From positions 1-64,000 of the forward strand of contig DASXUQ010000012.1 of the NCBI GenBank assembly GCA_036504735.1: 64,000 nt of DNA, written 5' to 3'. Both the position numbers and the translations under genes were made by a program. How positions within the stretch are numbered: position 1 is the first letter of the stretch; every line of letters begins with the position of its first letter. The notes under the pieces are model-generated. The model did not search any database, was not told where the DNA came from, and worked only from the letters and a program-made list of their open reading frames with translations. Below, in pieces: positions 34,305 through 43,177 of the stretch. This DNA comes from a bacterium (GTDB lineage: Bacteria; Electryoneota; RPQS01).

Positions 34305-36485
34305 TTACACTTTCATCGCCGCTTTTTCCATCATCATTTGGCGGTTCCAGAAGCGGTGCTGCATAATGGCATGGATGAAATCCTCGGCCAAGCGGCCGGA
34401 GCGGCCATTGGCGTTGACCACAATGCCGTCGGTTTTCATGGTATCCGGCCCTGTGCCATTGCTGCCCACATGCGCCTCGTGCAGCAAGTCCACACCTTCG
34501 CCATTGGCGGCTATGGCCTTGCAGTGTTTGAAGGTTTCGATGATGAACAGCAGGGCATCCGGGTCTTTGCGCAGCGCGTCGACACTGGCCGCTCCACCAG
34601 GAAGATACAGGGCATCGAAGAAGACCGAAGCGCCCGTCATCAAACTATAATCCACGGGGATGCTTCGGCCTTTGGCGCTGCGCAAAAATCCTAAGCGGGG
34701 CGCGACGATCCGGGCCTGCGCGCCGGCATCCTTCAGCGCCTTCTGCATGTCGGTAATGGCGGTTTCGTCCACGCCATCGGCGGCAAGAATCGCAATCTGC
34801 CGTGTCTTGATCGTATTCCGGGGAGTAGTGGCCATGCTCAGCGCGGGCGAGGCGACAATCTTCCTGCCGTTGTGCATCGGCTGGTACTCTTCGGTCTTGG
34901 CATCGGCAGGGATATTCATGTTCAGCGGCTGATCCACCTTTTCCGGAATGCGCAGCCCCAGCCCGTGGGCCACGCGTTCGGCCAGCGTACGATCCACACG
35001 GGTGAGCAGGAAGAGCATGCGCTCACGGATCTGCAGACGCTGCACGTTCCCCAGTTCGAATTCCAGCGCCTGCGCGATGTGCAGCTTCTCGATTTCCGAC
35101 TGGCTGTTGTAGAAGAGTGTCGCCTGCGAGAAATGGTCGAAGAATTTCTCGCTGCGGGCGCGCAGCTTGGCCGCATCCATCAGGCGTTCGGGGTAGGTCA
35201 CGTAGCCGCCGTCTTTGGCCCGTGCCTGCACCGGATAACCACCGCTGATGGTGTTGGGTTCATAGCTGGTCTGGCCGACATTGATCGTCTGGCGCATGTG
35301 GCCGTCACGCTGATCGTTGTGCACCGGCGCTACGGGGCGATTGATGGGGATCTCGTGGAAGTTGGGGCCACCGAGGCGTGTAAGCTGCGTGTCCTGATAG
35401 GAGAACAGCCGCCCTTGCAGCAGGGGATCGTCGGTAAAATCGATTCCCGGAACCACGTTGGCGATGCAGAAGGCGATCTGCTCGGTCTCGGCAAAGAAAT
35501 TGTCCGGGTTGCGGTTCAGCGTGAGCTTGCCCACGGGGCGCACCGGCACCAACTCTTCGGGGATGAGCTTGGTCGGATCGGTCAGATCGAAATCGAAGGA
35601 ATGCTCATCGGCTTCCTCCACCACCTGCAGGCCCAGTTCATACTCCGGAAAGTCGCCGTTCTCGATGGCCTGCCACAGATCGCGGCGGTGGAAGTCCGGA
35701 TCTTTCCCGGAAATCTTCTGCGCTTCATCCCACAGTACCGAGTGCACTCCCAGCATCGGTTTCCAGTGGAACTTGACAAAGCGGCACTCGCCACGCTCAT
35801 TGATCATGCGGAAGGTGTGGACTCCGAAGCCCTGCATCATGCGATAACTGCGGGGGAGGGCGCGGTCGGACATCACCCACATGATCGTGTGCATCGATTC
35901 GGGGGTCAGCGAGATGAAATCCCAGAAGGTGTCATGGGCCGAGGCGGCCTGCGGCATCTCGTGATGCGGTTCCGGTTTCACCGCGTGCACAAAGTCGGGA
36001 AACTTGATGGCATCCTGAATGAAGAACACCGGCATGTTGTTGCCCACTAAGTCGAAGTTGCCTTCCTCGGTGTAGAACTTGGTGGCAAAGCCGCGCACGT
36101 CCCGTGCCAGATCGCTCGAGCCCCGGGATCCCGCCACGGTGGAGAAGCGCACAAAGACCGGCGTCTTCGTCGCGGGATTCTGCAGAAAGCTTGCCCGCGT
36201 GATCGGCGCCAGCGATTCATACACTTGAAAGAAACCGTGGGCTCCCGAGCCGCGCGCGTGGACGACGCGTTCGGGAATGCGCTCATGGTCAAAGTGCATG
36301 ATCTTCTCGCGCAGGTGGAAATCTTCGAGCAGGGACGGCCCGTGCGCGCCTGCCTTGAGGGAGTTCTGGTTGTCGTTGACACGCACTCCCTGATCGGTGG
36401 TCAGAAACTCTTTGCTGCTGTCCTCCCGATTCGCGGCCAGATCCTTGTCCTTCGCAGTATCCGGATTGTGTTTGGTATCCGCCAT
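34305..36485 (-). CDS. katE: Large-subunit (clade 2) catalase with C-terminal DJ-1/PfpI-like domain, KatE/HPII type
   Basis: 726 residues, as expected for HPII-type catalases. It decomposes hydrogen peroxide using heme. Distal H76 in [15 protein letters not shown]149/N150 in [11 protein letters not shown] and the proximal heme tyrosine Y363 in [14 protein letters not shown] are all present, together with the conserved [11 protein letters not shown]. After a helical region the last about 160 residues form the flavodoxin-like domain ([12 protein letters not shown] ... LYLPGGAAS), without a catalytic cysteine, as in HPII. GGAG stands 7 nt before the ATG. A consensus promoter lies 57-84 bp upstream. 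Monocistronic. Confidence 0.95.
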   Translation of the reverse strand: MADTKHNPDTAKDKDLAANREDSSKEFLTTDQGVRVNDNQNSLKAGAHGPSLLEDFHLREKIMHFDHERIPERVVHARGSGAHGFFQVYESLAPITRASFLQNPATKTPVFVRFSTVAGSRGSSDLARDVRGFATKFYTEEGNFDLVGNNMPVFFIQDAIKFPDFVHAVKPEPHHEMPQAASAHDTFWDFISLTPESMHTIMWVMSDRALPRSYRMMQGFGVHTFRMINERGECRFVKFHWKPMLGVHSVLWDEAQKISGKDPDFHRRDLWQAIENGDFPEYELGLQVVEEADEHSFDFDLTDPTKLIPEELVPVRPVGKLTLNRNPDNFFAETEQIAFCIANVVPGIDFTDDPLLQGRLFSYQDTQLTRLGGPNFHEIPINRPVAPVHNDQRDGHMRQTINVGQTSYEPNTISGGYPVQARAKDGGYVTYPERLMDAAKLRARSEKFFDHFSQATLFYNSQSEIEKLHIAQALEFELGNVQRLQIRERMLFLLTRVDRTLAERVAHGLGLRIPEKVDQPLNMNIPADAKTEEYQPMHNGRKIVASPALSMATTPRNTIKTRQIAILAADGVDETAITDMQKALKDAGAQARIVAPRLGFLRSAKGRSIPVDYSLMTGASVFFDALYLPGGAASVDALRKDPDALLFIIETFKHCKAIAANGEGVDLLHEAHVGSNGTGPDTMKTDGIVVNANGRSGRLAEDFIHAIMQHRFWNRQMMMEKAAMKV

Positions 36486-36541
36486 AGATCAACTCCGATC
36501 TGTTTAAGTAAAGAGGTCCGTATGAGCAAATGTATTCTCTT

Positions 36542-36569
36542 AAGATAGCGAGGTTGCGTAGATTGTCAA
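36542..36569 (-). promoter_or_regulatory. Catalase promoter
   Basis: On the minus strand TTGACA (36569-36564), 16-bp spacer, TATCTT (36547-36542). A perfect -35 and a good -10, about 57 bp before the catalase ATG. Confidence 0.75.
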
Positions 36570-36729
36570 GGGATTGGCATTGTGCGCGGCCATTTTGCTT
36601 TGGGCTTGATTATGCGTGGCTTGCATACGGAACGCACTTCAGGCCATAGAACAAAGATCAGGATGGATCAGACACTGTGGTTCGGCCGTTCAGCACATGA
36701 CCTCTTGAGCCTCGCCGATACCAACAAAA

Positions 36730-36767
36730 AGGCTCCCGCAAGGAGAGCCTCAGACCTTCGGGAGCCT
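36730..36767 (-). terminator. Terminator of the short PAS kinase gene
   Basis: AGGCTCCCG (minus strand, 36767-36759) pairs with CGGGAGCCT (36738-36730), followed on that strand by TTTTTGTT. It lies 11 bp past the stop of the kinase. A 20-nt loop contains a smaller stem. Confidence 0.8.
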
Positions 36768-36778
36768 GCGCCGACTGG

Positions 36779-38431
36779 CTATTCGGGTTCGACGGGCAGG
36801 CTGATATGAAAGGTCGTGCCACGGTTGACTTCGCTGTCAAAGTGGATGCTGCCACCGATGCGCTCGAGGATGCTGTGGGTTACGGCCAGACCCAGACCCA
36901 AACCACCCGCGATCTGTCCGCTCTTGGTGGTAAAGAACCGCTCATAGATTCGTGCCTGATCTTCCGGAGGGATGCCGCACCCCTGATCGGCGACGCTCAA
37001 CGTGAGGGTGTCTTCGTCGATCTCGGCTTCCACGCGGATATCTCCTCCCTGCGGGGACGCTTCGATGGCATTTTGCAGAATGTTGAACAGCACCTGCTTC
37101 AACGCATCCTCATGCACCAGCATGATTCGCGCCGCGCGCGCTACGTCCGCGTGAATGGTCACCTCCTGTACGCGGGTATCGCTTTGCAGCAGCATGATCA
37201 CATCCTGAATCGCATCCGCCGGGTTGCAGGGCACGGGCACTTCATTTTCGGGCCGGTAGAGGCCGAACATCTGATGGACAATGCGGGCCACACGTTTCAG
37301 TTCGCGTTCAATGCGGCCCACGAACTCGTAGTGCTCGGCATCCTTGGGGATGGACTTCTTGACCACCTTGAAGGCCATGCCCACTCCGGCGAGGGGATTA
37401 TTGATCTCATGGGCGATATGCGCGGCCATGCGGCCCAGCGCCGCCTGCTGCTCGTTTTCCAGACGCTCGTGCTGCAACTTGCGGATCTGCGCCGTGTGCT
37501 CGGCGATGACGGCTTCGAGAGCCTCACGTTGATGGCGAATTTCGCTCGCCGTATCTCCCTGCGCGCTTTGTTTCAAATCGGTAATGTCGCGGTTGATCTG
37601 CAGGAAGGAGATCGGCTCGCCGCCGTCGTTGCGCCGCACCGCCCAGAGGCTCTGCACAATCATCCGGCGGCCATCGCGCGCGGTCTGACGAATTTCGGTG
37701 GCATAGTAGCCCTCGCGCAGCACATGGGCCTTCAGTTCTTCCATGGGCAGCGAGTATTCGGATTTCATCAGCTCGCAGGCCAGATATCCCACCGCTTCGT
37801 CTTCCGTCCAGCCATACATGCGCTCGGCACCCGAATTCCAGAAGGTAATCCGGTCATCCATCCCGCGGACGATAATGGCGTCCGGCACGACGTTGAAAAG
37901 CTGTGCTCGCTCGCGCAGCGTGTCCGCGGAGTTCTTCAACGCAAGGCGGAAGCGGCGGTTGCTCTCCTGCAGCGCGGCTTCGGCCTGCATGTGCTTTTCG
38001 AGCCGGCGTTCCAGTTCTTCCTGCATGCGATGCGGCGAGCCCAGCGCCCTTCGCAGCGCGTAAGGCAGCAGGCCCTCCAGCGTCTGCCGCCGAGTCAGAG
38101 CATCGAACGCTCCCGCCTTCAGCAGGTCCAGAATCCGCGTCTCGTGATCCGTGTGGCAAAGGACGATTGCCGGCACGCCCGATGCAAGGCGCAGCAGGTC
38201 CAAGGCGTCGCAGCGGGGCGGGGAATCCTCGATAATCAGCACAGCGAAGGAGTCTTCTTCCAGTGCAGCCTTTAAGTCCCGCGGACGAACCGATACCACG
38301 CGTGCGGAGTGGGTACCGGCTTCGCGCAAGGCCGTGGACAGGCCGCGAATACCCGAAGGATTTTCGGTCACCGCCAGGGCTTTCAGAATGGTCAAGGATA
38401 CAGGCAGATGTTCAAGTTTTCGTGACGCCAT
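36779..38431 (-). CDS. Pseudo-receiver/PAS sensor histidine kinase (short paralogue)
   Basis: 550 residues from the ATG at 38431, chosen because MASRKLEHL then aligns with MSRKSHTKD of the large paralogue at 44700-49976. Domain order: N-terminal receiver-like domain (about 12-130) with D69 in IIEDSPP but no acidic pocket and R114 where the receiver lysine should be; a coiled coil; one PAS domain (about 172-290, VPDAIIVRGMDDRITFWN); HisKA with phospho-acceptor H341 in HIAHEINNPLAG; HATPase with DQGCGIPPEDQ and GGLGLGLAVTHS. There are no membrane segments, so it is cytoplasmic. No response regulator is nearby. Its leader carries a terminator-like hairpin 30 nt before the ATG. Confidence 0.92.
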   Translation of the reverse strand: MASRKLEHLPVSLTILKALAVTENPSGIRGLSTALREAGTHSARVVSVRPRDLKAALEEDSFAVLIIEDSPPRCDALDLLRLASGVPAIVLCHTDHETRILDLLKAGAFDALTRRQTLEGLLPYALRRALGSPHRMQEELERRLEKHMQAEAALQESNRRFRLALKNSADTLRERAQLFNVVPDAIIVRGMDDRITFWNSGAERMYGWTEDEAVGYLACELMKSEYSLPMEELKAHVLREGYYATEIRQTARDGRRMIVQSLWAVRRNDGGEPISFLQINRDITDLKQSAQGDTASEIRHQREALEAVIAEHTAQIRKLQHERLENEQQAALGRMAAHIAHEINNPLAGVGMAFKVVKKSIPKDAEHYEFVGRIERELKRVARIVHQMFGLYRPENEVPVPCNPADAIQDVIMLLQSDTRVQEVTIHADVARAARIMLVHEDALKQVLFNILQNAIEASPQGGDIRVEAEIDEDTLTLSVADQGCGIPPEDQARIYERFFTTKSGQIAGGLGLGLAVTHSILERIGGSIHFDSEVNRGTTFHISLPVEPE

Positions 38432-38459
38432 AGGTCTGCTACCCGGTGATAAAAACAAA

Positions 38460-38558
38460 AAGGCGGAGTCGCGTTCAAAGTGCCGCGATACCGCCTTGGA
38501 ATCCATCACGTGTTATGGCCCCGGTTTCGCCAATAGTCGCGTGTCCGCGACTCCTCAT
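38460..38558 (-). promoter_or_regulatory. Candidate attenuator leader of the short PAS kinase
   Basis: On the minus strand: hairpin AGTCGCG-GACA-CGCGACT (38552-38535), then AAGGCGG-TA-TCGCG, 10-nt loop, CGCGA-CT-CCGCCTT (38497-38460) followed by TTTGTTTTTATC. GGAGTCGCG at 38554-38546 is a perfect 9-nt complement of CGCGACTCC at 38473-38465 in the 3' arm, so an alternative pairing would break the terminator. A 27-codon frame (38558-38475) ends in the loop of the terminator. There is an AT-rich -10-like box (TACATTATATAT) just upstream. No Rfam family was recognised. Confidence 0.5.
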
Positions 38559-38782
38559 ATATAATGTATCTAAGTAACTATCCTGAGCGGATAAACGCAA
38601 GCGGGAGCGAACCACTTTCAGGTTTAGCATCCGGCCAGAATAAACGCCGTCGCGGCCCCGCCGCGAGTTGCTCAAGCGCGCGCAGACAAAATCTGTTGAG
38701 CACAAACACCACCAACTGCGGTCGCAGGGGCCAAGCGCCAGCGCTCGCCGAAAACAGGTAGTCTAAGGTTTCCTCCTGCGCT
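38559..38782. other. Intergenic region upstream of the kinase leader
   Basis: No gene. It contains a GC-rich hairpin CGCGGC-CCC-GCCGCG (38651-38665) that could end the methyltransferase operon, though it has no U-tract, and AT-rich sequence at 38556-38580 probably holding the kinase promoter. Confidence 0.4.
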
Positions 38783-39793
38783 CTATCCTCGAGCCCGCCC
38801 CATGAGCATGCTCGGGCCGAAGGGCGTATCCTTGCGTGCAATGGCGGACAATCCCGCATCTTGCAGCCAGCTTCGGATCTCGGGTTCGGTGTAGGTGTCT
38901 CCGGCCTCGGTGCCCACCAGCATATTCAGGGAGAAGAAGGTGCCGAAGGGCGGAGTAATCCGGTCCTCGTCCATGACGAAATCCACCACGACAACCTGAC
39001 CGCGCGGCCGCAGGGCGGCGGCACATTTTTGCAGCAGGGCGCGGTTTTCCGCGAAGCTGTTGCTGTGGACGATGGCCGAGAGGAAGATCAGATCAAAGCC
39101 GCTGCCCAGCATGTCGGTCTTGTAGTTGCCTTCCACCGTGTGGATGCGGTCCGCCATGCCTTCGCGCTCAATGTACATCCTGGTGAGCGGCACCACCTTG
39201 GGCAGATCGAACACCACGGCCTCGATATCTCTCTGCGCGCGGGCAAAGGCCATGGCGTAGGCGCCCGACCCGCCGCCGACGTCGAGCACGCGCCGCACGC
39301 CGTTCAGGTCCAGCATGGCCACCAGTTGCGGGGCGGATTTCATAGCGCGCCAGTGCATGGCGGCAATGAAGGCGTCGAGCCAGCTCTCCTCGCGTTCACT
39401 CACGTCCTTCTTGATTACCGAGGAGCCGTGGCGCACAGCATCGGTAAGGGTACTCCACGTGTCCCAGAGATTGACCGAGTGCATGAGGTTGCCCATGTAT
39501 TCGGGTTTCTCCTGAACGAGGAAACGGGCCGCTCCCTGTGTATTGGCAAAGCGGCCATCGTGCTTGGTCAGCAGTCCCAGCGCGCACAGGGCGTTCATCA
39601 GGCGGTCGGTAGCGCGGGCATCGGTGTCCAGATCGGCGGCTACTTCCGCCGAGGTGTAGCTTTCCTCGCCCAGACAGGAGAAGATCCCCAGCTCGAAGGC
39701 GCTGAGCAGCACGCGGCTCTTCTGAAAGCCCATTGCCAGATCCATGATGTTTTGCGATGTCGGAAAGGCATCGCCCGCAGGTGAATGATCCAT
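38783..39793 (-). CDS. SAM-dependent O-methyltransferase (acetylserotonin/hydroxyneurosporene type)
   Basis: 336 residues. An N-terminal winged-helix dimerisation domain (FELGIFSCLGEESYTSAEVA, ALGLLTKHDGRFANT) is followed by a class I methyltransferase core: motif I VLDVGGGSGAYAMAFAR (about 167-183), the acidic residue in VVFDLP, and a C-terminal GQVVVVDFVMDEDRITPP. This is the layout of plant-type O-methyltransferases and of bacterial hydroxyneurosporene methyltransferase relatives (Methyltransf_2). Substrate unknown. It is the last gene of an operon after two GH13 enzymes, an SDR and an AhpD-like protein, so it may act in the same metabolite pathway; that is inference. Confidence 0.9.
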   Translation of the reverse strand: MDHSPAGDAFPTSQNIMDLAMGFQKSRVLLSAFELGIFSCLGEESYTSAEVAADLDTDARATDRLMNALCALGLLTKHDGRFANTQGAARFLVQEKPEYMGNLMHSVNLWDTWSTLTDAVRHGSSVIKKDVSEREESWLDAFIAAMHWRAMKSAPQLVAMLDLNGVRRVLDVGGGSGAYAMAFARAQRDIEAVVFDLPKVVPLTRMYIEREGMADRIHTVEGNYKTDMLGSGFDLIFLSAIVHSNSFAENRALLQKCAAALRPRGQVVVVDFVMDEDRITPPFGTFFSLNMLVGTEAGDTYTEPEIRSWLQDAGLSAIARKDTPFGPSMLMGRARG

Positions 39794-39820
39794 AACTCCT
39801 CAGGTTCGTTAAACGGGTGT

Positions 39821-41419
39821 TTAGGGAAGTTCGATGATAAGGCCTTCACCTTCCCGCAGCGAGACGGTTTCGCTCACGGATTCGTCTGCGCGGTCCAGTT
39901 GGGTCGAAAGCAGGACTCTGCCCTGTTCGCTCAGGCCGCTTAGAGCAAAGGTCTGCGGCCACGGGCTGAGATTCAGCACCACCAACAGCCGTCGCCGGTC
40001 ATCCTGCCGCACATAGCACAGGAGATGATCCGTAGCGGCCACCGGCACGTAGCGGCCCGTGACAAACACCTCTTCTTTGCGGCGCAGGGCGATCAGTGCG
40101 CGGTATAAGGAGAGCGTGGAATGCGGATCCTGCATTTCGGCAGCCACATTCTGCGTGGCCGCATCCGCCGCCTGAAGCAGCCACGGCGTGCTTGTGGTAA
40201 AGCCTGCGGCGGGCCGCTCATCCCATTGCATCGGCGTGCGCTCGGGATCGCGCCCGAGGCCCAGGCCGGGCACATTTTTCTCGAAGGGATCCTGCACCGC
40301 TTCGGGCGGAATCGGCACGTCGTGCATGCCGATCTCATCTCCGTAATACATGGTCGGCGTGCCGCGCAAGGTCAGCAGCAGCATGGCCGCCACGCGGGCC
40401 TGCTCCGCGCTGGTGCGCGTGGCAATGCGGTGAGTGTCATGATTGCCCAGCACCCAGTTGGGCCAGCCGTAGGAGGGCAGCAGGGACTCATAATGCTGAA
40501 TGGCCGCGCCAATCAGCCGCGCGTTCCACGGCAATTCGATCAATTGAAAATTGAAGGGCATGTGAATGCCTGCGCCACCGCCATAGTAGGTCATCAGCCG
40601 TTCGAGGGGCAGATAGACCTCGCCCACCATCATGCGGTCATCGTACTCATCGAGCAGCTTGCGCATCATGGCAATCACGTCGTGCACTTCGGGGCGGTCT
40701 GAGGTAAATGTGGCCAAAAATTCACGATGCGGCGATTGCCCCGGATGATACTCCGGATTGCGGGGGTTGTCGCGGAACTCTTCATCCTTGATCAGATGCC
40801 ATACGACGTCGACGCGGAATCCATCGACCCCGCGATCCAGCCAGAAACGCAGCGCGTTCAGCATGGCCTCCTGCACGGCGGGGTTGCGCCAGTTGAGATC
40901 GGGCTGCTCTTTTAAGAAGGCGTGGAAGTAATACTGTCCGGTCGCGTCGTCGCACTCCCAGGCGCTGCCGCCGAAATTACTCAGCCAGTTGTTGGGCGGT
41001 CCGCCATCCGGCGCAGGATCGCGCCAGATATACCAATCGCGTTTGGGATGGGTCCGCGCGGAGCGCGATGCGATAAACCACGGGTGCTGATCGGAGGTGT
41101 GGTTCGGCACAAAGTCCAGCAACAGACGGATATGCATGCCGTGGGCCGTCGCGAGCAGGCGGTCGAAATCTTCCAGCGTACCGAACATGGGGTCGATGGC
41201 TGTGTAATCGGAGACATCATAGCCAAAATCGGCCATAGGCGACGGAAAGATGGGCGAGAGCCAGATGGCATCTACGCCCAGATAGCGCAGATAGTCCAGC
41301 CGCTGCAGGATGCCCGGAAGGTCGCCGATGCCGTCGCCGTTGGAATCCTGAAAGGAGCGCGGGTAAATCTGGTAGATGATCCCGCTCTGCCACCAGTGAA
41401 AGAGGTTGGGGTCGATCAT
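39821..41419 (-). CDS. GH13 alpha-glucosidase
   Basis: 532 residues, a typical oligo-1,6/alpha-glucosidase length. The N-terminus IIYQIYPRSFQDSNGDGIGDLPGI (split here as IIYQIYPRSF and DSNGDGIGDL) is that of the GH13 alpha-glucosidase branch. Catalytic residues: nucleophile D204 in GFRVDVVWH, acid/base E267 in MMVGEVYLP and D328 in LGNHDTHR, with conserved LDFVPNHTSDQHPW. No signal peptide, so cytoplasmic. Likely hydrolyses alpha-glucosides such as maltose, isomaltose or trehalose. Its ATG overlaps the stop of the trehalose-synthase-like gene upstream (ATGA), so the two are translated together. Confidence 0.92.
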   Translation of the reverse strand: MIDPNLFHWWQSGIIYQIYPRSFQDSNGDGIGDLPGILQRLDYLRYLGVDAIWLSPIFPSPMADFGYDVSDYTAIDPMFGTLEDFDRLLATAHGMHIRLLLDFVPNHTSDQHPWFIASRSARTHPKRDWYIWRDPAPDGGPPNNWLSNFGGSAWECDDATGQYYFHAFLKEQPDLNWRNPAVQEAMLNALRFWLDRGVDGFRVDVVWHLIKDEEFRDNPRNPEYHPGQSPHREFLATFTSDRPEVHDVIAMMRKLLDEYDDRMMVGEVYLPLERLMTYYGGGAGIHMPFNFQLIELPWNARLIGAAIQHYESLLPSYGWPNWVLGNHDTHRIATRTSAEQARVAAMLLLTLRGTPTMYYGDEIGMHDVPIPPEAVQDPFEKNVPGLGLGRDPERTPMQWDERPAAGFTTSTPWLLQAADAATQNVAAEMQDPHSTLSLYRALIALRRKEEVFVTGRYVPVAATDHLLCYVRQDDRRRLLVVLNLSPWPQTFALSGLSEQGRVLLSTQLDRADESVSETVSLREGEGLIIELP

Positions 41420-43173
41420 GGGACCGGGCGCTTCACGGTCGGACGCTGCCCTTTGGGATGAATGTCCGACGGAAAACCGTTGGATGGCATGCCGGATGCT
41501 TTCGTTTCTCCGGCTGCGGGGAGTGAGCGATCCGCTTGCAGGCGCTGGGCACTCAACCAGACAAATCCGTAAGGCTCGAGCGTCACGCGCAGCGCATCAC
41601 CGCGACCATCCGCCGCCGCTTCCCCCAGCACCGTGCTGAATGTGCTGCGGTCGAGCGGACCCAGCGGCAGTTCCGCCTGCTGCGGCTCAGAGCTGAGGTT
41701 GTGCGCCATGAGCAGGCCGCATTCGCGATTGTCCGAGCGGCTGGCAAACACGGCACGGTTGCCTGTTTCCAGAATCGCCTGGTTCTCGCCGATTTCCGGA
41801 TGCTGCCGCCGCGTGAGCATCAGGCGCTGCATCCAGCAGAGCAGGGACTCGGGATCATGGGTCTGATCCTCCACATTCACTTTCCGGCAACCGAACGGTC
41901 CGTGCTCGATAACGGGGCGGATCAGACACTCGGGTTTGGCCGTGGTGAAGCCACCGCCCGGCCCGGCGGTCCACTGCATCGGCGAGCGCACACTCTCGCG
42001 TTCGAAGAGCGAGAGATCATCCCCCATGCCGATCTCGTCGCCGTAGGTAATCATCGGGCTTCCCCGCAGGGAAAACAGCAGGCTGTAGGCCATGCGCAAG
42101 CGGCGGAGGTCCCCATCCAGCATGGTGGCCACTCGACGGCGGATGCCGCGCTGATAGAGCTGCATGGACGGTTCCGGCGCAAAGATTTGCAGCACAAGGC
42201 AGCGTTCCTCCGGTGTCAGTTTGTCGAGGTTCAGCTCGTCGAGGTTGCGCAGGAAGTTCACCCATTGGGCATCGTCGGGCGCGGGGGGAATCAGCGACAG
42301 CGCTGCGGTCAACGGCGCGCTGTCTTCGGTTCCCAAGGCGAGGAACAGGTACTGGCTAATCAGGAAATTCAGCAGCGTATTCAAACGGCCGCTCTTGCCG
42401 AAGTAGTTTACCAATTGTGCCGGCGAAACGTTGGCTTCCCCCAGCAGCATCCCGTCGGGGATGCGCTCCTCGATCGCCTGCCGCATGATGTGCAGAATGG
42501 AGAAGGGATCTTCCGAGTTCTGCAGATAGCGTGTCCGCTTGTCGATCATCGGCCCGATGGCATCCAACCGGAACCCTGCCACGCCGAAGGAGGTCCAGAG
42601 GTGGATCAGGCGGCGCATCTCTTCGACGACATCGGGATTGGCGGTGTTCAGATCCGGCTGGAAGTGATAGAAGAGATGGTAGTAATAGGCTCCCGCGACC
42701 TCATCGTAGGTCCACGCGCTGCGCTCGGTGCCCGGAAAGGCATTCTCCCCGCCCGGCAGCACCGGTGGCGGAGTATTGCTCCATACGTAGTAATGGCGGT
42801 AGCGCGAATCGCGCGCGCGGCGAGCGGCCTGAAACCACGGATGTTCATCGGAGGTGTGATTGAAGGCCAGATCCGTGATGACCCGCATGCCCAGTTCCCC
42901 CGCGCGGTGCACCAGCTCGATGAAGTCCTGCAAGGTGCCCAGCCGCGCATCCACCGTGAGGTAATCGCAGATGTCATAGCCATTATCCCGCAGCGGCGAC
43001 GGATAGAACGGCAGCAGCCAGAGGCAGGTTACGCCCAGCCGCGAAAGATAATCCAGCCGCGAGATCATGCCGCGCAGATCCCCGATGCCGTCGCCGTCGG
43101 AGTCCTGAAAGGACTTGACGTCCACCGCATAGATCAGCGCGTTCTTATACCAGAGGTCCGGCCGCGCGTTCAT
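41416..43173 (-). CDS. GH13 enzyme related to trehalose synthase, with altered region IV
   Basis: 585 residues. Starts WYKNALIYAVDVKSFQDSDG, the trehalose-synthase (maltose glucosyltransferase) type N-terminus. Nucleophile D204 in GFRLDAIGP, acid/base E246 in LLGEANVSP and the transition-state D312 are present. Region IV reads FLRNLDELNLD: the otherwise conserved His before D312 is Leu311 (codon CTC; CAC would be His), which may reduce or change activity. The C-terminus has a short beta domain and a 40-residue Pro/Lys tail (ending VKRPVP). It starts 4 bp after the SDR stop and overlaps the next GH13 gene. Isomerase versus hydrolase activity cannot be told from sequence. Confidence 0.88.
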   Translation of the reverse strand: MNARPDLWYKNALIYAVDVKSFQDSDGDGIGDLRGMISRLDYLSRLGVTCLWLLPFYPSPLRDNGYDICDYLTVDARLGTLQDFIELVHRAGELGMRVITDLAFNHTSDEHPWFQAARRARDSRYRHYYVWSNTPPPVLPGGENAFPGTERSAWTYDEVAGAYYYHLFYHFQPDLNTANPDVVEEMRRLIHLWTSFGVAGFRLDAIGPMIDKRTRYLQNSEDPFSILHIMRQAIEERIPDGMLLGEANVSPAQLVNYFGKSGRLNTLLNFLISQYLFLALGTEDSAPLTAALSLIPPAPDDAQWVNFLRNLDELNLDKLTPEERCLVLQIFAPEPSMQLYQRGIRRRVATMLDGDLRRLRMAYSLLFSLRGSPMITYGDEIGMGDDLSLFERESVRSPMQWTAGPGGGFTTAKPECLIRPVIEHGPFGCRKVNVEDQTHDPESLLCWMQRLMLTRRQHPEIGENQAILETGNRAVFASRSDNRECGLLMAHNLSSEPQQAELPLGPLDRSTFSTVLGEAAADGRGDALRVTLEPYGFVWLSAQRLQADRSLPAAGETKASGMPSNGFPSDIHPKGQRPTVKRPVP

Positions 43174-43177
43174 GGTG

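Noticed and set aside
36806-38275. A 489-residue plus-strand frame
   Set aside because: Antisense to the short PAS kinase; no domain.
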